Translations under genes and position numbers: made by a program
Notes under the pieces: model-generated
Databases searched by the model: none
What the model was told of the DNA's origin: nothing
What the model saw: the letters and a program-made list of their open reading frames with translations, nothing else
In this document: positions 1 through 9,341 of the stretch, one piece after another
Position numbering within the stretch: position 1 is the first letter of the stretch
How the letters are laid out: each line of letters begins with the position of its first letter
Assembly: GCF_020329485.1 (NCBI RefSeq)
Contig: NZ_JAGKJI010000001.1
Span: forward strand, 310,001 to 374,000
DNA from: Bradyrhizobium cenepequi
GTDB lineage: Bacteria > Pseudomonadota > Alphaproteobacteria > Rhizobiales > Xanthobacteraceae
DNA: 64,000 nt
Direction of reading: 5' to 3'

Positions 1-2
1 CG

Positions 3-1988
3 CTAGCCAACGCGCTTCAGGGCAGCGTGAACGGCGGCCTCGGCGGTAATTCCGAAGTGCTTGAAAAGGTCCTTCACTGGCGCGCTGGCGCCGAAACCGT
101 GCATGCCGATGAATTCGCCCTCCTGGCCAATCACGGCATCCCAACCCCAGCGCACGGCCGCCTCGATCGCGATCTTGACCGGCGCATTGCCGATGATGGC
201 CTTTTTCCGGTCTTCCGGCTGCGCCAGCAACAATTCGAGCGAGGGCACCGACACCACCCGCGACGGGATGCCGCGTTCTGCAAGCTGTTTCTGCGCGTCG
301 ACGGCGATCTCGACCTCGGAACCGGACGCGAAGAGTGACACTTTTGCGTCACCTTGCGCCGAGACCAGTTCATAAGCGCCGTGGCTGCACGGATTGTCGG
401 CAGGCGCGGTGGTCCGAAGCTGGGGCACGTTCTGCCGCGTCAGCGCCAGCACCGTCGGACCGTCGATCCGGTTCAGCGCCAGCTCCCAGCATTCTGCAAC
501 CTCAATGGCATCGCAGGGACGGAACACGCGCATGTTGGGAATGGCGCGTAGCGCGGCGAGGTGCTCGACCGGCTGGTGCGTCGGGCCGTCTTCGCCGAGC
601 CCGATTGAGTCATGGGTCATGACATAGACGACGCCGGTGCCCATCAGCGCCGCGAGCCGCATCGCCGGCCGCGCATAGTCGGTGAACACCAGGAACGTGG
701 CGCCGTTCGGCGCAAAGCCGCCATGGAGGAAGATGCCGTTCATCGCAGCCGCCATGCCGTGCTCGCGGATGCCGTAATGGATGAAGCGGCCCTTCGGCGT
801 CTTGGCGGAGAAGTTGGTCGCCGACTTCGCCTTGTTGTTGTTGGAGCCGGTGAGGTCGGCCGATCCGGCCAGAAACTCCATCGGCATCGCAGCCGCGATC
901 ACCTCGATCGCGGCCTCCGACGACTTGCGGGTCGCGACGTTGAGCGGGGTTTCGAGCAGCGCCTTCTTGTGCCCCTTCAGCGCCTTTGCGAGCGACGCCG
1001 GCCGTTCGTGCCGTATCCGGCGCTCGAATTCCGCGCGCTTGCGGCTGCCGAGCTCGGCGAAGCGCGCTTCCCATTGCTGACGCTCCGCAGCGCCCCGCGC
1101 GCCGGCTTCGCGCCAGGCCTTCAGCACGTCATCCGGCACTGAGAACGGCTCGAGCGAGATGCCAAGCTTTTCCTTGGCACCTTTCAGCTCGTCCGCACCG
1201 AGCGCTTCGCCGTGCACCTTGGCGGTGCCGGCTTTCGTCGGCGCGCCGTAGCCGATCGTGGTCTTGCAGGCGATCAGCGTCGGCTTGCTCGATTTCTGCG
1301 CGCGCGCGATCGCATCCGCGATCGCTTTCTGATCCTGGCCGTTGATGTGCTCGGCGGCCCAGCCGGCTGACTTGAATCGCTTCACCTGGTCGACGGAATC
1401 CGCAAGCGATGTCGGACCGTCGATCGAGATGCCGTTGTCGTCGTAGAGCACGATCAGCTTGTTGAGCCGCCAGTGACCGGCGAGCGCGATCGCTTCCTGT
1501 GACACGCCTTCCATCAGGTCGCCGTCCGAGGCGAGCACATAGGTGTGGTGGCTGACGATCTTCTTGCCGAACTCCGCGGATAGCATCTTCTCCGCCACCG
1601 CCATGCCGACCGCGGTCGAGATGCCCTGGCCCAGCGGGCCGGTCGTGGTCTCGATGCCCTTGGTGTGGAAGTTTTCGGGATGCCCCGGCGTCAGCGAGCC
1701 CAATTGACGGAAGTGCTTGAGGTGGTCGAGCGTCATGTCCTTGTTGCCGGTGAGGTACAACAGCGAATAGAGCAGCATCGAGCCGTGACCGGCGGAGAGC
1801 ACGAACCGGTCGCGGTCCGGCCAGGCGGGGTCGGCCGCATCGAATTTCAGAAACTGTGTAAACAGGACGGTCGCGACGTCGGCCGCGCCCATCGGCAGGC
1901 CAGGATGGCCGGATTTCGCCTTCTCGACCGCATCCATTGCGAGGCCACGAATGGCGTTGGCCATACGGGTGTGATCGACCTGCGTCAT
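3..1988 (-). CDS. tkt: Transketolase
   Basis: Thiamine-diphosphate enzyme that moves two-carbon ketol units between sugar phosphates in the pentose phosphate pathway (and the Calvin cycle where present); cytoplasmic. The 661-residue length is normal for the family. Visible motifs are [10 protein letters not shown] near residue 25, the ThDP/Mg motif SDGDLMEG near 155, and the pyrimidine-domain segment [13 protein letters not shown] near 405. The frame is open further upstream, but I start at ATG 1988 because [20 protein letters not shown] is where family proteins begin and the upstream extension is low-complexity. The TAG stop lies at 3-5, so the gene is complete. It is divergent from the DUF4164-zapA pair. 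Function is confident. Confidence 0.97.
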   Translation of the reverse strand: MTQVDHTRMANAIRGLAMDAVEKAKSGHPGLPMGAADVATVLFTQFLKFDAADPAWPDRDRFVLSAGHGSMLLYSLLYLTGNKDMTLDHLKHFRQLGSLTPGHPENFHTKGIETTTGPLGQGISTAVGMAVAEKMLSAEFGKKIVSHHTYVLASDGDLMEGVSQEAIALAGHWRLNKLIVLYDDNGISIDGPTSLADSVDQVKRFKSAGWAAEHINGQDQKAIADAIARAQKSSKPTLIACKTTIGYGAPTKAGTAKVHGEALGADELKGAKEKLGISLEPFSVPDDVLKAWREAGARGAAERQQWEARFAELGSRKRAEFERRIRHERPASLAKALKGHKKALLETPLNVATRKSSEAAIEVIAAAMPMEFLAGSADLTGSNNNKAKSATNFSAKTPKGRFIHYGIREHGMAAAMNGIFLHGGFAPNGATFLVFTDYARPAMRLAALMGTGVVYVMTHDSIGLGEDGPTHQPVEHLAALRAIPNMRVFRPCDAIEVAECWELALNRIDGPTVLALTRQNVPQLRTTAPADNPCSHGAYELVSAQGDAKVSLFASGSEVEIAVDAQKQLAERGIPSRVVSVPSLELLLAQPEDRKKAIIGNAPVKIAIEAAVRWGWDAVIGQEGEFIGMHGFGASAPVKDLFKHFGITAEAAVHAALKRVG

Positions 1989-2386
1989 GATGAAAATCCG
2001 TCCGAAATGAGAGGCTTGGCTTGCATGCGCCGCCCGGAGGGCCGCCATATGCGGGTGGTAGGCACGAAAGAGAGGGCTGGATAGCACCTCAATTCCGGAA
2101 GTCCAAGGGAGGTTCAAGGCAAGGAAACGTGCTTTCGGGGGCAAAAGTTGCGCTCGGCGGGGTCTGCCGAAGGGGGCATGAACCGGCGCGGGCGCCGGTT
2201 TCCCGAAAGGGCGGGCCTGGGTAAACCGACAGGAGCGGCGGCCTGTGTGGCTCCATCTATCGGTGCATAGTTTACCGGCGACGTTGCGCCGGCCTCGCTC
2301 ACCACGTAAATTTCGCCGCCTAAGCGCTTGCCGAACCGTGAGGATTCGCGGAACGGCCACGCCATCGAGGGTCCACTTTGTCTCGT
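1989..2386. other. Divergent intergenic region between transketolase and DUF4164 gene
   Basis: About 400 bases without a convincing gene. It must hold the promoters of both divergent units, though I recognise no strong -35/-10 pair. A tight palindrome at 2181-2200 has 9-base arms (aaccggcgc/gcgccggtt) and a 2-base centre. It has no T-run, so it is not an obvious terminator. Confidence 0.5.
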
Positions 2387-2707
2387 ATGAGCGATCGTTC
2401 CACCAACGCGGCTGCCAATGCCGAACCCGCTATCGCCGACGTCGATGCCGCCACGAGGCGGCTGATGGCGGCGCTGGATGCGCTGGAAAGCGCCGTCGAG
2501 CGGCGGCGCGAGGCTGACCGCGACGAGAACGAACTGGCGAGCCGAATCCAGGCGCTCGGCGCCGACCGCTCGCGACTTGCAGATGAGCTCGATAACTCGC
2601 TGGTGAAGACGCGCAAGCTCGAGCGCACCAATCGCGAGATTGCTGAGAAGCTGGGTACTGCGATCGGCACCATCCGCGCCGTGCTCGATGCCGGGGAGGA
2701 CACGTGA
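2387..2707 (+). CDS. DUF4164-like small coiled-coil protein
   Basis: A 106-residue, strongly charged, alanine-rich protein predicted to be mostly alpha-helical coiled coil, with heptad-like leucine/arginine/glutamate runs over residues 20-90. No catalytic motif or signal peptide is visible. It sits immediately upstream of zapA and overlaps its start by one base (TGATG), so the two are almost certainly co-translated. The ATG at 2387 is preferred to the in-frame TTG three codons upstream. The family (DUF4164, assigned from memory) is known next to zapA in Rhizobiales. A role in cell division is inferred only from that linkage. Confidence 0.8.
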   Translation: MSDRSTNAAANAEPAIADVDAATRRLMAALDALESAVERRREADRDENELASRIQALGADRSRLADELDNSLVKTRKLERTNREIAEKLGTAIGTIRAVLDAGEDT

Positions 2708-3090
2708 TGAGCCACATCAACGTCACCATCAACGGCCGGCAATACCGGATGGCGTGCGAAGAGGGGCAGGAGGTTCGTCTTTTGAAGCTCGCTGAGAACC
2801 TTGAATCGCGCATTGAATCGCTGCGCGGCAAGTTCGGCGAGATCGGCGATGCGCGCCTCACCGTGATGGCCGCGCTTACTGCCTGCGATGAACTGGTCGA
2901 CGCCGGTGCACGCATCCGCAGCCTGGAGGAAGAGATTGAAGCTTTGCGCAACTCCGGAGCCGCCGCGGTCGATCGCGCCCGCGCCACGCAAGTCGCGATC
3001 TCGAACGCACTCAACGCCGCCGCCGAGCGGATCGAAAAGACCACGCAGGTGCTCAACCGCACCATCGGTGGTGGCATCGCGATCGGTTGA
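2707..3090 (+). CDS. zapA: Cell division protein ZapA
   Basis: Small FtsZ-associated protein that bundles Z-ring protofilaments at mid-cell. The 127-residue protein begins with the typical beta-strand segment [20 protein letters not shown], followed by the LLKLAENLESRI helix and a long C-terminal coiled coil, as in ZapA. The ATG at 2707 overlaps the upstream stop; the codon before it (GTG, 2704) is also open but less likely. Downstream lie a palindromic repeat and the 6S RNA gene, and then the cyclo-ligase. This is the conserved zapA-ssrS-ygfA neighbourhood known from many proteobacteria, which strengthens the call. Confidence 0.92.
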   Translation: MSHINVTINGRQYRMACEEGQEVRLLKLAENLESRIESLRGKFGEIGDARLTVMAALTACDELVDAGARIRSLEEEIEALRNSGAAAVDRARATQVAISNALNAAAERIEKTTQVLNRTIGGGIAIG

Positions 3091-3100
3091 CTCGCTATTT

Positions 3101-3263
3101 CACCCTCTCCTGAAAGGGGAGGATCGGTTCGCATGCAGCGAAGCGGAATGCGAATCGGGGAGGGGTCAACTCTCTCCACTCGGGCAGTGTCGCTGGTGGA
3201 GAGACCTGACCCCTCCCCGCCGCTCATTTCATTCGCGTCACCCTCCCCTTTCAGGGGAGGGTG
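3101..3263. repeat. Long imperfect inverted repeat (REP-like)
   Basis: The left arm (about 3101-3123, ccctctcctgaaaggggagg) is complementary to the right arm (about 3239-3263). An inner pair, gggaggggtca near 3160 and tgacccctccc near 3207, nests inside. The transcript would fold into one long hairpin just after zapA. It could act as a terminator or processing site, but there is no T-tract. Its form is that of a dispersed palindromic element. Confidence 0.7.
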
Positions 3264-3314
3264 ACGACGGAGGTTTTCCATTCCCGCTGGCGAAACCCTG
3301 CGCTCATCGCTACA

Positions 3315-3492
3315 TTACTCCTCGCGAAGCTGCGTTGCGCGTCAGGAGCTATATATCCCCGGGGCCTTATCGATCCTTTAGGGAACTGTCCCTGGCCGGG
3401 TCCGTGGACCCGGACATATGGTGCCCACCTACTTTCGTAGGGAACTCCGGGATCGAACGCTTCAACGGCCTCTGCGGCTTCGCGCTCTGGTT
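3315..3492 (+). ncRNA. ssrS: 6S RNA
   Basis: Placed between zapA and the cyclo-ligase gene, where 6S RNA lies in many proteobacteria. The region forms a closing helix, CGCGAAGCTGCG (3323-3334) against TGCGGCTTCGCG (3473-3484). An inner helix pairs GGGGCC (3361-3366) with GGCCTC (3467-3472). A further pairing joins CGATCC near 3371 to GGATCG near 3450. Terminal hairpins are CCGGGTCC/GGACCCGG and CCTAC/GTAGG. The long rod of about 165 nt with internal bulges is what 6S RNA looks like; it mimics an open promoter and binds sigma70-RNA polymerase. The ends are approximate, since promoter and terminator are not clear. No covariance search was possible. Confidence 0.75.
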
Positions 3493-3572
3493 TTGTTGCC
3501 TGCCGTCGTGCTGCGGCGGTTAAGTTTGTGTATCGATATCATACCCCGCCAACGGGTCGGCCGAATGGCCGC

Positions 3573-3676
3573 CCGATGACAGGCTCCGGCGGGGGTATCC
3601 AGTACGCCGCGGCCTCGCCGTCAAAGTACAACTGTCTCTGCAATACTGGATCATCCGCTTGCGCGGATGATGACAG
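3573..3676. repeat. Palindromic intergenic repeat
   Basis: Inverted arms tatccagta (3596-3604) and tactggat (3644-3651) flank about 40 bases. Next comes a small perfect hairpin, tcatccgc/gcggatga (3651-3658 and 3663-3670). The layout resembles dispersed palindromic elements of bradyrhizobia. It lies just before the cyclo-ligase start codon, so it would be in the 5' leader if transcription comes from the 6S side. Confidence 0.6.
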
Positions 3677-3694
3677 CGCAACAGGGGTAATCGC

Positions 3695-4270
3695 ATGCGC
3701 GCCATCTCTCCGAAGGCTGAGCTTCGCAGCGCCGCGCTCACCCGACGTGATGCGCTGAGCGAGGAGGAGCGCACTGCTGCCGCAGCGAAGATCGCCAAGC
3801 GCGGCCTGCCGTTCGAGATCGCGCGCGGCAGAATCGTCTCCGGCTATTCCCCGATCCGCAGCGAGATCGATCCGATGCCGCTGATGCTCGAGCTTGCGGC
3901 GCGGGGCGCGCAGCTTGCACTGCCGGCGGTCACTGCGCGCGGCCACTCCCTGGTCTTCCGCGCCTTCGCCAAGGGCGATCGGCTGACGCTTGGCGCGCTC
4001 GGCATTCCCGAGCCATCGCCGGCCGCCGCCGAGTTGATCCCCGACATCATGCTGGTGCCGCTCGCGGCCTTCGACCGGGTCGGTCACCGGATCGGCTATG
4101 GTGCCGGCTATTACGACTTCACCTTGACCCATTTGCGCAAGGCCAAGCACGTGATCGGCATCGGGCTTGCCTTCGCGGCGCAGGAAATCAAGGCGGTTCC
4201 GGCTTTGTCGCACGACGTCGCGCTTGATTATGTGCTAACCGAGCGTAAGACGTTCGATTTCCGGGAGTAG
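3695..4270 (+). CDS. 5-formyltetrahydrofolate cyclo-ligase
   Basis: ATP-dependent enzyme that converts 5-formyl-tetrahydrofolate to 5,10-methenyl-tetrahydrofolate, a one-carbon salvage step in the cytoplasm. The 191-residue size fits. The N-terminal KAELRSAALTRRDALS matches the ATP-binding start of the family, SGYSPIRSEIDPMPL lies near residue 50, and the C-terminal signature RIGYGAGYYDFTL with LVPLAAFD lies at about 120-150. The ATG start is at 3695. It is located directly after 6S RNA, the classical ssrS-ygfA arrangement, and six bases before the phosphoesterase gene, so the two probably share a transcript. Confidence 0.95.
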   Translation: MRAISPKAELRSAALTRRDALSEEERTAAAAKIAKRGLPFEIARGRIVSGYSPIRSEIDPMPLMLELAARGAQLALPAVTARGHSLVFRAFAKGDRLTLGALGIPEPSPAAAELIPDIMLVPLAAFDRVGHRIGYGAGYYDFTLTHLRKAKHVIGIGLAFAAQEIKAVPALSHDVALDYVLTERKTFDFRE

Positions 4271-4276
4271 CCTGAT

Positions 4277-5101
4277 TTGCGTATCCTCTTCGTCGGTGAT
4301 GTCGTCGGCAGGACCGGCCGCACCGCCATCTCAGAGCATCTTCCCCGCATGATCCGTGACTGGTCGCTCGATCTCGTCATCGTCAATGGCGAGAATGCCG
4401 CCGGCGGCTTCGGCATCACCGAGGCGATCTACCAGGAATTCCTGGATGCCGGGGCCGACGCGATCACGCTCGGCAACCATGCGTGGAATCAGAAGGAAGC
4501 GCTGGTGTTCATCGAGCGCGCGCCGCGGTTGATCCGCCCGCTCAACTTTCCGCGCCACGCGCCGGGCCGCGGCGCCACGCTCGTCGACACCAAGAACGGC
4601 AGGCGTGCGCTCGTCCTCAACGCGATCGGCCGCGTCTTCATGGAGCCATCCAACGATCCGTTCGCCGCGGTCGAGCGCGAGCTCGAGGCCTGTCCGTTGC
4701 GGCAGGCGGCGGATGCGATCGTGGTGGATTTCCACGGCGAGGCCACCTCCGAGAAGCAGGGCATGGGCTTCTTTTGCGATGGTCGCGTCAGCCTCGTGAT
4801 CGGTACCCACACCCATGTGCCCACCGCCGATCACCAGGTGCTGCCCGGCGGCACCGCCTATATGACTGACGCCGGCATGACCGGCGACTACGATTCCATC
4901 ATTGGCATGCAGAAGGAAGAGCCGCTGCAGCGCTTCCAGACCGGCATCCCCTCCGGCCGTTTCGAGCCGGCCTCCGGCGAAGCAACGCTGAGCGGCGTCG
5001 CGATCGAGACCGACGACGCCACCGGCCTCGCGCTGCGTATTGCGCCCGTACGCGCCGGTGGACGCCTCGAGCCGGCCGTGCCTGGATTCTGGGTCAGTTA
5101 G
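4277..5101 (+). CDS. TIGR00282-family metallophosphoesterase (YmdB-like)
   Basis: Predicted metal-dependent phosphodiesterase related to Bacillus YmdB, which hydrolyses 2',3'-cyclic nucleotides; the substrate here is unknown. The 274 residues carry the two-metal motifs: MRILFVGDVVGRTGR at the N-terminus, IVNGENAAGG near 40, ITLGNHAWNQKE near 65, VVDFHGEATSEK near 150 and GTHTHVPTAD near 178. The start codon is TTG at 4277, with a GGGAG ribosome site 10 bases upstream, and it begins six bases after the cyclo-ligase stop. It converges with the NlpC/P60 gene. The family call is strong; the physiological role is not visible. Confidence 0.93.
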   Translation: MRILFVGDVVGRTGRTAISEHLPRMIRDWSLDLVIVNGENAAGGFGITEAIYQEFLDAGADAITLGNHAWNQKEALVFIERAPRLIRPLNFPRHAPGRGATLVDTKNGRRALVLNAIGRVFMEPSNDPFAAVERELEACPLRQAADAIVVDFHGEATSEKQGMGFFCDGRVSLVIGTHTHVPTADHQVLPGGTAYMTDAGMTGDYDSIIGMQKEEPLQRFQTGIPSGRFEPASGEATLSGVAIETDDATGLALRIAPVRAGGRLEPAVPGFWVS

Positions 5102-5161
5102 TTCAAGAACGCGTGCCGACTGCGAACGGGTGCTGCTCGACGCCATCGAGCAACTGAAGAC

Positions 5162-6004
5162 CTAAAGCCGCTTGATCGCGAGGATGTCGCTGCCGGCCGC
5201 CTTGATGCGTGCGATGGCCTCAGCGGTGTTCTCGATCACGGTTGCCATGTGATGCGCGTTGGCGTGCACCATCGTTGCCGCGTCGCGCACGATGGCGACA
5301 TGGCCCTTCCAGAAGATCAGGTCGCCTCGCTGCAGCTTCTTTGTTTCTGCCGCGCTCAGCTCGCGCCCGAGACCCTGCTGCTGCATATCGCTGTCGCGCG
5401 GACAGCCGGTGCCGGCGGCGGTCAGCGCGACCTGCACCAGGCCTGAGCAATCGATGCCAAGGCTGCTTTTGCCGCCCCAGAGATAGGGCGTGCCGACGAA
5501 ACGTTCAGCAACAGCCACGAAATCGGTCTCGATCGCGTCGATGCCGCCGACGTGGCGGCGCGGCAAATGCCAGCCTTCGCGCGTCACCGCAAACCCGCCG
5601 TCCTCGCGCGCGAGGTTCAGCCTGGCGCCGAGTGGCAGCGTCTCGACCGGCGGCAGCTTGATCGAGGGGCCGGGAAAGGCGAAGGTCCGCAGCGCCGTCA
5701 CCTTGTGGGTTGGCGCGGCGGAAGGCTTTGTCAGCGCGGCGTCGGGCAGCCAGCCGACATAGCCGTCGCCATTGAGCTGGCCCCAGGCGAACCCCTCGCT
5801 GGTGCGGTCATAGATGGTGACGCGCTCGCCCTTCAGGGCCTGCGTCAGCAGCGTGGCGTCGGAGCGCGGCGCTCCCCAAAGCGGTGCGAGAGCGTGCGCG
5901 ACCTCGAATTCCTCGCCGGCAACGAACCGCTCTGCGCTCACCTTGCCTTCGAGATATTTCGCGGCGATATCGCCCCGCGTAGGCGTCAGGCGCGGATCAT
6001 CCAT
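5162..6004 (-). CDS. NlpC/P60 family cell-wall hydrolase with SH3-like domains
   Basis: A 280-residue predicted peptidoglycan peptidase (gamma-D-Glu/diamino acid endopeptidase type). The first 140 residues look like bacterial SH3-like repeats (GFAWGQLNGDGYVGWLPDAAL). The C-terminal NlpC/P60 domain has the catalytic Cys in GIDCSGLVQVAL, His in WKGHVAIV, and a third polar residue in VHANAHH. I see no clear signal peptide, so it may work on imported muropeptides in the cytoplasm. Its start overlaps the stop of the upstream aminopeptidase gene by eight bases, indicating translational coupling. Both products would degrade peptides, plausibly in wall recycling. Confidence 0.92.
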   Translation of the reverse strand: MDDPRLTPTRGDIAAKYLEGKVSAERFVAGEEFEVAHALAPLWGAPRSDATLLTQALKGERVTIYDRTSEGFAWGQLNGDGYVGWLPDAALTKPSAAPTHKVTALRTFAFPGPSIKLPPVETLPLGARLNLAREDGGFAVTREGWHLPRRHVGGIDAIETDFVAVAERFVGTPYLWGGKSSLGIDCSGLVQVALTAAGTGCPRDSDMQQQGLGRELSAAETKKLQRGDLIFWKGHVAIVRDAATMVHANAHHMATVIENTAEAIARIKAAGSDILAIKRL

Positions 6005-7379
6005 AGCGCTGGCTCAACAGTTTGTAGATCGCGCGCGCCGCCTGGCATTCGCCGCCTTCGGGCCGCGCCGGTTTCGCGCTGGGAGTCCAGCCATAGATAT
6101 CGACATGCAGCCAGCGTTTGGCGTGCTCGACAAAGCGCTGCAGGAACAGCGCGCAGGTGATCGAACCGGCGAACGTGCCCGACGGCGCGTTGGTGATGTC
6201 CGCGGTCTTCGAGTCCATCCAGGCATCGTAGGCGGGCCATAGCGGCATGCGCCACAACGGATCGTGCTCCGCCTTGGCGTGAGCCGCAACTTCGGCGGCC
6301 AGCGTGTCATCCTGCGTATAAAAGGGCGGCAGGTCCGGCCCCAGCGCCACGCGCGCGGCGCCCGTCAGCGTGCCCAGGTCGACCAGGAGATCCGGCTTCT
6401 CCTCGTCGGCGAACGCCAATGCGTCGGCGAGGACCAGCCGTCCTTCGGCATCGGTGTTGCCGATCTCGACCGTCAGCCCCTTACGAGAGGTGAAGATGTC
6501 GAGCGGGCGGAAGGCGTTGCCCGCCACCGCGTTCTCGACCGCGGGGATCAGCACGCGCAGCCGCATCTTGAGCTTCGCGTCCATCACCATCTGCGCCAGC
6601 GCAAGCACATTGGCGGCGCCGCCCATGTCCTTCTTCATGATGAGCATGCCGCTCGATGGTTTTAGGTCGAGCCCGCCGGTGTCGAAGCAGACGCCCTTGC
6701 CGACCAGCGTCACCTTGGGGTGATCGGGGTTACCCCAGGTGAGATCGATCAGCCGCGGCGCGCGGGGTGACGCCATGCCGACAGCATGGATCAGCGGAAA
6801 ATTCTGTCGCACGAGCTCGTCGCCCGTGATGCAGTTGAACGCGGCGCCGAACCGGGACGCGATCTGCTCTGCCGCCTGCGCCAGCTCCTGTGGCCCCATG
6901 TCGTTCGAGGGGGTGTTGATGAGGTCGCGCGCCAGGCATGCGGCTTCCGCCGTGCGCGAGATGTCGGGTGCATCGATGCCATCCGGCGGCACCAGTCGCA
7001 CGTCGGGCACGTCGGCCTTGCGATAGCGGGCGAAGCGGTAGCTGCCAAGCGCAAAGGCGAGCGCGGCGAGCCGCGTATCGTGCGGCGCATTGGCGAAGCG
7101 GTAGACGCCTGGCGGCAGCAACCCAGGCAGGCTACCCGGCCGGAACGGATCGCGCGACCGGCTTGCCTCATCCTCAAGTCCGAACAGCACCTGTGCGAGC
7201 GAACCGTCCGGCGCCGGCAGCGCCAGATATTTGCCGGGCTTGGCCGCAAAGCCATTGGCCTGGGCGAACTGCCGCGCATGGGCGGGAAGCATCTCGCGGA
7301 TCTGCTCCCAATTCGATTTGGTGACGAAGGTGATGGGAATGGCGTTTGACGCGGATGCGGTTTCGAAGATGGATGGCAT
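5997..7379 (-). CDS. M17 leucyl aminopeptidase family protein
   Basis: Dinuclear-metal aminopeptidase that removes N-terminal residues from peptides, cytoplasmic. The protein has 460 residues. The C-terminal catalytic domain retains the family residues: Lys and Asp in VGKGVCFDTGG, Asp in MKKDMGGAANV, and Asp/Glu/Arg in the NTDAEGRLVLADAL signature. The N-terminal 170 residues are the divergent macro-like domain. It is shorter than E. coli PepA and of the PepB-like size class. It is the first gene of a two-gene unit with the NlpC/P60 hydrolase and is divergent from the TadD-like gene. Confidence 0.94.
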   Translation of the reverse strand: MPSIFETASASNAIPITFVTKSNWEQIREMLPAHARQFAQANGFAAKPGKYLALPAPDGSLAQVLFGLEDEASRSRDPFRPGSLPGLLPPGVYRFANAPHDTRLAALAFALGSYRFARYRKADVPDVRLVPPDGIDAPDISRTAEAACLARDLINTPSNDMGPQELAQAAEQIASRFGAAFNCITGDELVRQNFPLIHAVGMASPRAPRLIDLTWGNPDHPKVTLVGKGVCFDTGGLDLKPSSGMLIMKKDMGGAANVLALAQMVMDAKLKMRLRVLIPAVENAVAGNAFRPLDIFTSRKGLTVEIGNTDAEGRLVLADALAFADEEKPDLLVDLGTLTGAARVALGPDLPPFYTQDDTLAAEVAAHAKAEHDPLWRMPLWPAYDAWMDSKTADITNAPSGTFAGSITCALFLQRFVEHAKRWLHVDIYGWTPSAKPARPEGGECQAARAIYKLLSQRYG

Positions 7380-7494
7380 GCTGCTCTCATCAAATGGCAG
7401 GGGCGCTGCCCAATTAACCAGACGTTAGGGTTAACAGTCTATTGCTGGCACATTCGGCTCAATCTTTTCGCCTGAAATCGTGAGTTAAAGCGCC

Positions 7495-8304
7495 ATGCGT
7501 CGACAGTCCAGTCTTGCCCGCGCTCTCGCGGCGGCGGCCCTTTCGGCGCTGCTGGCGGCAGGTCTTGGTGGCTGCCAGACACTCTCCGATGTCGCGGGCT
7601 CGCTGACGACACGGACGAAGACCGCCGCAGCCGCGCCGGATGATCCACGCCGTGCCGTCGAATTCTATGGCGAGCGCTATCGCGCCAACCCGAAGGATGT
7701 TGAGGCCGCGATCGGCTACGGGCAGGCGCTGCGTACGACTGGACAGCGGGCGCAGGCGGTCGCGATGCTGGAGCAGGCCACGATCGCCAATCCCGGCAAC
7801 CGTCTGCTGCTCGCGGCCTACGGCCGGGCGCTTGCCGACAACGGCAATGCGCAGGCAGCGTTCGACGTGCTGAGCCGCGCGCACTCGCCCGACAATCCAG
7901 ATTGGCGCATCCTCTCGGTGCAAGGAACCGCGCTCGACCGGCTTGGCCGCCACGAGGAGGCGCGCCGCTATTATGCGAGCGCGCTGCGTATCGCTCCGGA
8001 CGAGCCGTCGGTACTGTCCAATCTCGGACTGTCCTACATGCTAAGCCGCGATCTGCCCAAGGCCGAAGAGAGCCTGCGCCGCGCCTATGCCAGCGGCCGT
8101 GCCGACACGCGGGTGCGACAGAACCTTGCCCTGGTGGTCGGCCTGCAGGGCCGGTTCGCGGAAGCCGAGAACATCGTCAAGGCCGACCTGCCAGCCGACG
8201 AAGCCGCCGCCAACGTCGCCTACCTCCGCGACATGCTGAAGGGCCGCGATAATCCGCGGACCGCGGCAGCGAAACCAGTGCCGGTCGTCGCGCGCGACGA
8301 CTGA
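7495..8304 (+). CDS. tadD: TadD-like tetratricopeptide lipoprotein
   Basis: A 269-residue lipoprotein. The N-terminal signal has a positively charged start, an alanine-rich hydrophobic run and a lipobox ending LGGC near residue 27. The rest is TPR-type helical repeats (for example RLGRHEEARRYYASALRIAPDEP and LGLSYMLSRDLPKAEESL) over residues 50-240. TadD is the outer-membrane-anchored TPR lipoprotein of Tad secretion, thought to help place the secretin. Its position, converging on tadC at the end of the cpa/tad operon, supports the name. It is transcribed separately from the main operon. Confidence 0.85.
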   Translation: MRRQSSLARALAAAALSALLAAGLGGCQTLSDVAGSLTTRTKTAAAAPDDPRRAVEFYGERYRANPKDVEAAIGYGQALRTTGQRAQAVAMLEQATIANPGNRLLLAAYGRALADNGNAQAAFDVLSRAHSPDNPDWRILSVQGTALDRLGRHEEARRYYASALRIAPDEPSVLSNLGLSYMLSRDLPKAEESLRRAYASGRADTRVRQNLALVVGLQGRFAEAENIVKADLPADEAAANVAYLRDMLKGRDNPRTAAAKPVPVVARDD

Positions 8305-8356
8305 TCCGTCCCGAGCGTTGTTGGTCAAGATCCCGCGTCGGGCGGGCACATCCGGC

Positions 8357-9331
8357 TCAGTGCAGCTCAGTGATCCTGATATAGCTCGGACCGAGAATAA
8401 CGATGAAGAGGCAGGGCAGGAAGAACAGGATCATCGGCACTGTCAGTTTCGGCGGCAGCGCGGCGGCTTTCTTCTCGGCCTCGGACATGCGCATGTCGCG
8501 GTTTTCCTGCGCCATCACGCGCAAGCTCTGGCCGAGCGGCGTGCCATAGCGTTCGGACTGCTGCAGCGCCAGGCAGACCGACTTCACGCTCTCGAGCCCG
8601 GTGCGGGTGGCGAGATTTTCATAAGCCGTCTTGCGGTCCTGCAGGTAGGAGAGCTCCGCCGTGGTGAGCGTGAATTCCTCGGATAGCGCCACCGATTGCC
8701 CGACGATCTCGGTCGCGACCTTCCTGAAAGCGACCTCGGCCGACATGCCGGATTCGACGCAGATCAAGAGCAGGTCGAGCGCATCGGGGAAGGCGCGCCT
8801 GATCGAAAGCTGACGCTTGGTGATGGCGTTCTTCAGGAACAGCATGGGCGCCTGCAGTCCGATATACGCCGCGCCGATGCAGATACCGATCTTCATCAGC
8901 ATCGATATTTGCAGTTGCGCAACCACGAAAACATAGAGCGCGGCGCCGATCAGCATGACGATCGGCGTCAGAGCGCGGAAGAACAGAAAGGTGATATAGG
9001 GAGCGTTGCCGCGATATCCCGCCATGATGAGCTTGTCGCGAGCGCTCTCCTGCGCCACCCATTTGCTCAGGTTGAAGTCTTCCACGACCTTGGAGACAAT
9101 CTGCTTCGGCGCCTGCCGCAGCGAAGCCTTCTCCGATTTGGCCAGCCGCTCGCGCTCGCGCTGGCGGATGCGCTCGCGTTCGCTCGCCACCGCCTTCATC
9201 CGCTTCTGCAGGTTCTCGCCGGCGAACAGCGGCATGATCAGCGAATAGCAGGTTGCGCTCACGGCGATAGCCGCGAGCAGCATGGTCATGAACCTGACGT
9301 CGTGGAGTTTGTCGGCCAGAAGATCAATCAT
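8357..9331 (-). CDS. tadC: Tad pilus inner-membrane platform protein TadC
   Basis: A 324-residue protein of the type II secretion F family. It has an N-terminal membrane segment (about 15-35), a charged arginine/glutamate-rich cytoplasmic stretch, a paired hydrophobic segment around 115-160, a GspF-type cytoplasmic domain (FPDALDLLLICVESGMSAE near 185) and a C-terminal membrane helix ending ILGPSYIRI. TadC pairs with TadB to form the inner-membrane platform driven by the CpaF ATPase. It is the last gene of the minus-strand tad operon, ten bases after tadB. Confidence 0.93.
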   Translation of the reverse strand: MIDLLADKLHDVRFMTMLLAAIAVSATCYSLIMPLFAGENLQKRMKAVASERERIRQRERERLAKSEKASLRQAPKQIVSKVVEDFNLSKWVAQESARDKLIMAGYRGNAPYITFLFFRALTPIVMLIGAALYVFVVAQLQISMLMKIGICIGAAYIGLQAPMLFLKNAITKRQLSIRRAFPDALDLLLICVESGMSAEVAFRKVATEIVGQSVALSEEFTLTTAELSYLQDRKTAYENLATRTGLESVKSVCLALQQSERYGTPLGQSLRVMAQENRDMRMSEAEKKAAALPPKLTVPMILFFLPCLFIVILGPSYIRITELH

Positions 9332-9341
9332 GCTTCATCCG

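Noticed and set aside
7454..7472. TGGCAC-like sequence before tadD as a sigma-54 promoter
   Set aside because: The -12 part lacks TTGC at the right spacing (it reads GCTC).
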